Shown here: positions 7,659-9,763 of the stretch, one piece after another
Numbering within the stretch: the stretch's first letter is position 1
How the letters are laid out: each line of letters begins with the position of its first letter
Origin: Ruminococcaceae bacterium UBA5904
GTDB taxonomy: Bacteria; Bacillota; Clostridia; Oscillospirales; Acutalibacteraceae
Length of the DNA stretch: 9,763 nucleotides
NCBI GenBank assembly: GCA_002431305.1
Contig: DJEG01000039.1
Location: 1,533-11,295 of the forward strand
Direction: 5' to 3'
Notes under the pieces: model-generated
Databases searched by the model: none
Seen by the model: the letters and a program-made list of their open reading frames with translations, nothing else
Told to the model about the DNA's origin: nothing
Position numbers and translations under genes: made by a program

Positions 7659-8033
7659 TTAACCGTAATCGTGGTATTCGACTATCAGCTGTGATTTTGA
7701 ATTAACGCCGAGCTTTCTGTACACCGAGTTCATGTGAGTGTTCACAGTGGAGTACGAAACGCCCAATTTTTCGGCTGCGGATTTTATCGTCATTCCTTTT
7801 ACAAGCAATGAAAATACCTGAGTTTCCCTCGGAGTCAATGAGTTGAATTTTTTATCCTTTTCGCTTTGAACGTCATCCGAATGAGGATTCGTGATAAACG
7901 ATGTGTTTACGCTGACGAATTTTTTCGTCTGTACGTTCGGCTCGAAGCTTTCAAGCGGTTCTGTATCATTACGAGCCGAATCCTTCTTTTTATCGGCTCT
8001 GGAAGAGAAAAGGCGTGTTATAACGTTTGCCAT
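7659..8033 (-). CDS. small stand-alone LuxR-type (GerE-like) DNA-binding protein
   Basis: A 124-residue protein with one recognisable domain, the LuxR/GerE helix-turn-helix, at residues 64-120. It starts at LTPRETQVFSLLVKGMTIKS, continues with AAEKLGVSYSTVNTHM as turn and recognition helix, and ends at YRKLGVNSKSQL. The conserved Glu70, Gly80, Val98, His100 and Leu108 are all present. The first 62 residues are polar and charged and look disordered; there is no receiver domain with phospho-acceptor Asp and no autoinducer domain. It therefore lacks the usual input module. It lies 6 bases behind the dockerin gene with no promoter of its own and no visible Shine-Dalgarno sequence before the ATG, so translation probably depends on coupling to the upstream gene. 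Target genes are unknown. A later start is unlikely because the next internal Met lies within the DNA-binding domain. Confidence 0.85.
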   Translation of the reverse strand: MANVITRLFSSRADKKKDSARNDTEPLESFEPNVQTKKFVSVNTSFITNPHSDDVQSEKDKKFNSLTPRETQVFSLLVKGMTIKSAAEKLGVSYSTVNTHMNSVYRKLGVNSKSQLIVEYHDYG

Positions 8034-8039
8034 AATTGA

Positions 8040-9326
8040 TTAGTTCGCATTCTGCTCGAAATAAAACTCTGTTCTGTCATTAAATCCGGTCGTAAGAGTG
8101 AAATAATCATTAAGGTAAAGTTTAGGCAGTATGCTGATATCTATTTTCGTATTGGTCTGATCCGTTATAAGTTTATTAAAGTCAATATCCATAATAAAAT
8201 GTGAATAAACGTTTATATCGTATTTCAAATTATAATCAATATAAACAGGCTTTCCGTAATTAGGAGAAGAAGAATCATTGTTAAAGAAAAGTTTAACATA
8301 CGAACCGTGGTATTTTATTGAATCAAGTTTACCTGTAATATCGCCGAAATCCTTAAAATCACCGTCCATAGCGCTGAAATCGGTATTATTGTCAAGATTC
8401 GAAATATTGAACAGTTTACCGTGATTCAATACTGTTTTATCCTCAGGAACATCAATAACCGTTTCATCCTTTAAATATACAGTTATAGAAGCGCATTTTA
8501 CGTTTATAGGGCCGTAAAGAGATTTTGACGCGTCAAACGCACTGAAAAACTCAATTATACCCTCGTCATTGTCTTTATACTCAATCTTGCTGACCTGAGA
8601 CATATTTACCTTACTCGCAACTCTGCTTTCAACACCGAGAGGGAATTTTATAGTGCAGTTGCTTGCATTGATATTGACTCCGTTATTTTTAAATATGGGA
8701 GAAATAGCGGTATCTTCGGTACGATGGTCGATAGATGTCAATTCTTTATCAAGGCTTATGCTTTCAAAATCTTCCTTTTCTTTATCAGTGAGGAAAATTC
8801 CGATAGAATCAAGAAGTTTTTTCATCTCACTGTCAAATTTTTTCGATATCTCCTTGTTATCATAGGTCTTTGACACTACGGTGCTTCTGTACGCGGCACG
8901 GACTTTCTGATTGTCGGGCTTTACGGCATTGAGAATTGTATTAAATGCGTTAAGATATGTAATATCGCTGTTATCAATTTTTGATGCAATACGCAGAACA
9001 AGACGCGCGTCGGCGGGGGTTATTCTGTTATCGGCATTCATATCACAGCGGTAATCAAACTCATTGTCATCCGGTTTCTGCTCAAGCCCCGCAGTGTATC
9101 TTAACAGCATTCTTGCGTCAGACGCGGTAACGTCCCCGCTGCCGTCGAAGTCACCCATAAACAGGCGGTCACTGCCTATATAGCTTACGGCTCTTTTTCT
9201 GTTGGAATCGGCAAGCAGAATTTCCTCCTCCGTAAAAGAAACAGGTTCGGCAGCCAAAGCTGCAAAAGGCATAAGCATACAGCCGGACAATGCCGCGGAC
9301 GTAATCGCTTTAACAACATTTTTCAT
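8040..9326 (-). CDS. secreted dockerin-containing protein of unknown function
   Basis: A 428-residue exported protein. Residues 1-25 are a signal peptide (MKNVVK, hydrophobic core, Ala-Leu-Ala25 before Ala-Glu-Pro). A type I-like dockerin follows at about 55-117 with two calcium loops of 12 residues: Asp59-Phe-Asp61-Gly-Ser63 to Asp70, and Asp95-Met-Asn97-Ala-Asp99 to Asp106. Each loop is followed by a helix (ARMLLRYTAGLE and ARLVLRIASKID), the duplicated F-hand design. Dockerins bind cohesins and so attach proteins to a cellulosome-like scaffold or the cell surface. The remaining 310 residues match nothing I know: a helical, Lys-rich stretch (125-190), then a beta-rich part (200-428) with many Asn, Asp and Tyr. 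Dockerins are more often C-terminal. No catalytic motif of a known glycosidase is visible. A GGAGGT ribosome binding site (9334-9339) 7 bases before the ATG fixes the start. It is the first gene of a unit with the LuxR-type gene. Confidence 0.88.
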   Translation of the reverse strand: MKNVVKAITSAALSGCMLMPFAALAAEPVSFTEEEILLADSNRKRAVSYIGSDRLFMGDFDGSGDVTASDARMLLRYTAGLEQKPDDNEFDYRCDMNADNRITPADARLVLRIASKIDNSDITYLNAFNTILNAVKPDNQKVRAAYRSTVVSKTYDNKEISKKFDSEMKKLLDSIGIFLTDKEKEDFESISLDKELTSIDHRTEDTAISPIFKNNGVNINASNCTIKFPLGVESRVASKVNMSQVSKIEYKDNDEGIIEFFSAFDASKSLYGPINVKCASITVYLKDETVIDVPEDKTVLNHGKLFNISNLDNNTDFSAMDGDFKDFGDITGKLDSIKYHGSYVKLFFNNDSSSPNYGKPVYIDYNLKYDINVYSHFIMDIDFNKLITDQTNTKIDISILPKLYLNDYFTLTTGFNDRTEFYFEQNAN

Positions 9327-9371
9327 AAAGACAACCTCCCGGTTTTTGCTGAAATTAATATATTTATATAT

Positions 9372-9400
9372 ATCTTATCATAAAATTTTTGTTTTGTAAA
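9372..9400 (-). promoter_or_regulatory. sigma-A promoter of the dockerin-LuxR unit
   Basis: On the - strand TTTACA (9395-9400) and TAAGAT (9372-9377) are 17 bases apart, and TG one base upstream of the -10 box gives an extended -10. The predicted leader is about 38 bases. It is weaker than the divergent promoter at 9424-9452. Confidence 0.55.
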
Positions 9401-9423
9401 CAGGGATATAAATAAATTTACTA

Positions 9424-9452
9424 TTGAAAAAAACAATTATAACCGTTATAAT
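9424..9452 (+). promoter_or_regulatory. strong sigma-A promoter of the NifU-like gene
   Basis: TTGAAA (9424-9429) and a perfect TATAAT (9447-9452) are separated by exactly 17 bases. The expected start is near 9459, giving a leader of about 57 bases that ends in AAGGAG (9501-9506), 9 bases before the ATG. Confidence 0.85.
9436..9452. promoter_or_regulatory. 17-base palindrome over the -10 box, probable operator
   Basis: ATTATAAC (9436-9443), one central C, then GTTATAAT (9445-9452): eight of eight positions are symmetric. The right half contains the whole -10 box, so a bound dimer would block RNA polymerase. A site of this type in front of an Fe-S scaffold gene fits an Rrf2/IscR-like repressor, but the regulator is not proven. 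Confidence 0.65.
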
Positions 9453-9515
9453 ATTTAAGTGGTAAAAATACATCTTATAAAATCGGATGTTAAAAACCGA
9501 AAGGAGAAATTTACA

Positions 9516-9763
9516 ATGACCTATTCTCATGAAGTAGAAACAATGTGCGTTGTTAAACAGGGTCCGAACCACGGTCCCGCTCCCATTCCCGAGGAGGGCA
9601 AATGGGTAAAAGCAAAAGAAATCACCGACATTTCCGGATTTACTCACGGTGTCGGCTGGTGCGCTCCCCAGCAGGGTGCGTGCAAGCTGTCCCTTAATAT
9701 TAAGAACGGAGTTATCGAGGAAGCACTCATTGAGACTATCGGATGTTCCGGTATGACTCACTC
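9516..9763 (+). CDS. NifU-like iron-sulfur cluster assembly scaffold protein, N-terminal part
   Basis: The frame is open from the ATG at 9516 to the end of the window, giving 82 residues, so the C-terminus is missing. The sequence MTYSHEVETMCVVKQGPNHG, then PIPEEGKWVKAKEI, GWCAPQQGACKLSL and IGCSGMTH is, from memory, that of a clostridial NifU-N-like protein that often stands beside a gene for a GGGtGRT protein. The Gly-Cys-Ser-Gly-Met near residue 76 corresponds to the scaffold Gly-Cys motif of NifU/IscU; Cys11, Cys49, Cys56 and Cys77 are potential ligands. The N-terminal 35 residues are an addition relative to plain IscU. It probably builds or carries Fe-S clusters in the cytoplasm. It has its own promoter with a palindromic operator candidate and is divergent to the dockerin gene. 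Confidence 0.75.
   Translation, partial: MTYSHEVETMCVVKQGPNHGPAPIPEEGKWVKAKEITDISGFTHGVGWCAPQQGACKLSLNIKNGVIEEALIETIGCSGMTH

Noticed and set aside
7659..8033. LuxR-type gene as a truncated two-component response regulator
   Set aside because: The N-terminal 62 residues show no remnant of a receiver domain, and the DNA just upstream is the intact dockerin gene in another frame. The gene looks complete as it stands.
9378..9761. 127-residue open frame on the - strand at the right end
   Set aside because: It overlaps the NifU-like gene and both divergent promoters, and its sequence is random-looking with an AT-driven hydrophobic tail.

Overview
The window looks like chromosome of an anaerobic, polysaccharide-degrading clostridial Firmicute, probably a Ruminococcus-like member of the Oscillospiraceae. 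The reasons are a V-type (not F-type) ATPase operon, a dockerin-bearing secreted protein, a GH43 enzyme, an Fe-S type Rrf2 regulator, and the start of a NifU-like scaffold protein of a kind common in gut clostridia. The genus is inference.

Bases 1-4119, + strand: the end of a V/A-type ATPase operon in the order E (C-terminal part only), A, B, D. It closes with a hairpin terminator straight after subunit D. A and B form the hexameric head, D is the central shaft and E is a peripheral stalk. The membrane subunits are outside the window, so ion specificity (H+ or Na+) cannot be read here.

Bases 4120-7124, + strand: a two-gene carbohydrate unit that is visibly AT-richer than the ATPase genes. 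The first gene encodes a 628-residue protein without signal peptide that I do not recognise at family level; it looks like a beta-sandwich followed by an alpha/alpha barrel. Two bases later comes an exported GH43 family enzyme with all three expected acidic catalytic residues. A perfect inverted repeat flanked by A and T runs ends this unit and also the oppositely oriented Rrf2 gene.

Bases 7129-7620, - strand: an Rrf2-family regulator with three cysteines suited to an Fe-S cluster, behind a good sigma-A promoter that contains an imperfect dyad.

Bases 7621-9400, - strand: a two-gene unit read right to left. A secreted protein with an N-terminal dockerin and an uncharacterised 310-residue remainder is followed, 6 bases later, by a small stand-alone LuxR-type DNA-binding protein. 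A hairpin terminator closes the unit.

Bases 9421-9763, + strand: the divergent start of a NifU-like Fe-S scaffold gene, cut by the window end. Its promoter is near consensus, and its -10 box lies inside a perfect 17-base palindrome, a strong operator candidate. The Rrf2 regulator is the natural suspect for binding it, but this is inference.

No tRNA, rRNA, CRISPR array, insertion sequence or riboswitch was seen. No gene-free stretch exceeds 300 bases; the longest is the divergent spacer 9327-9515.
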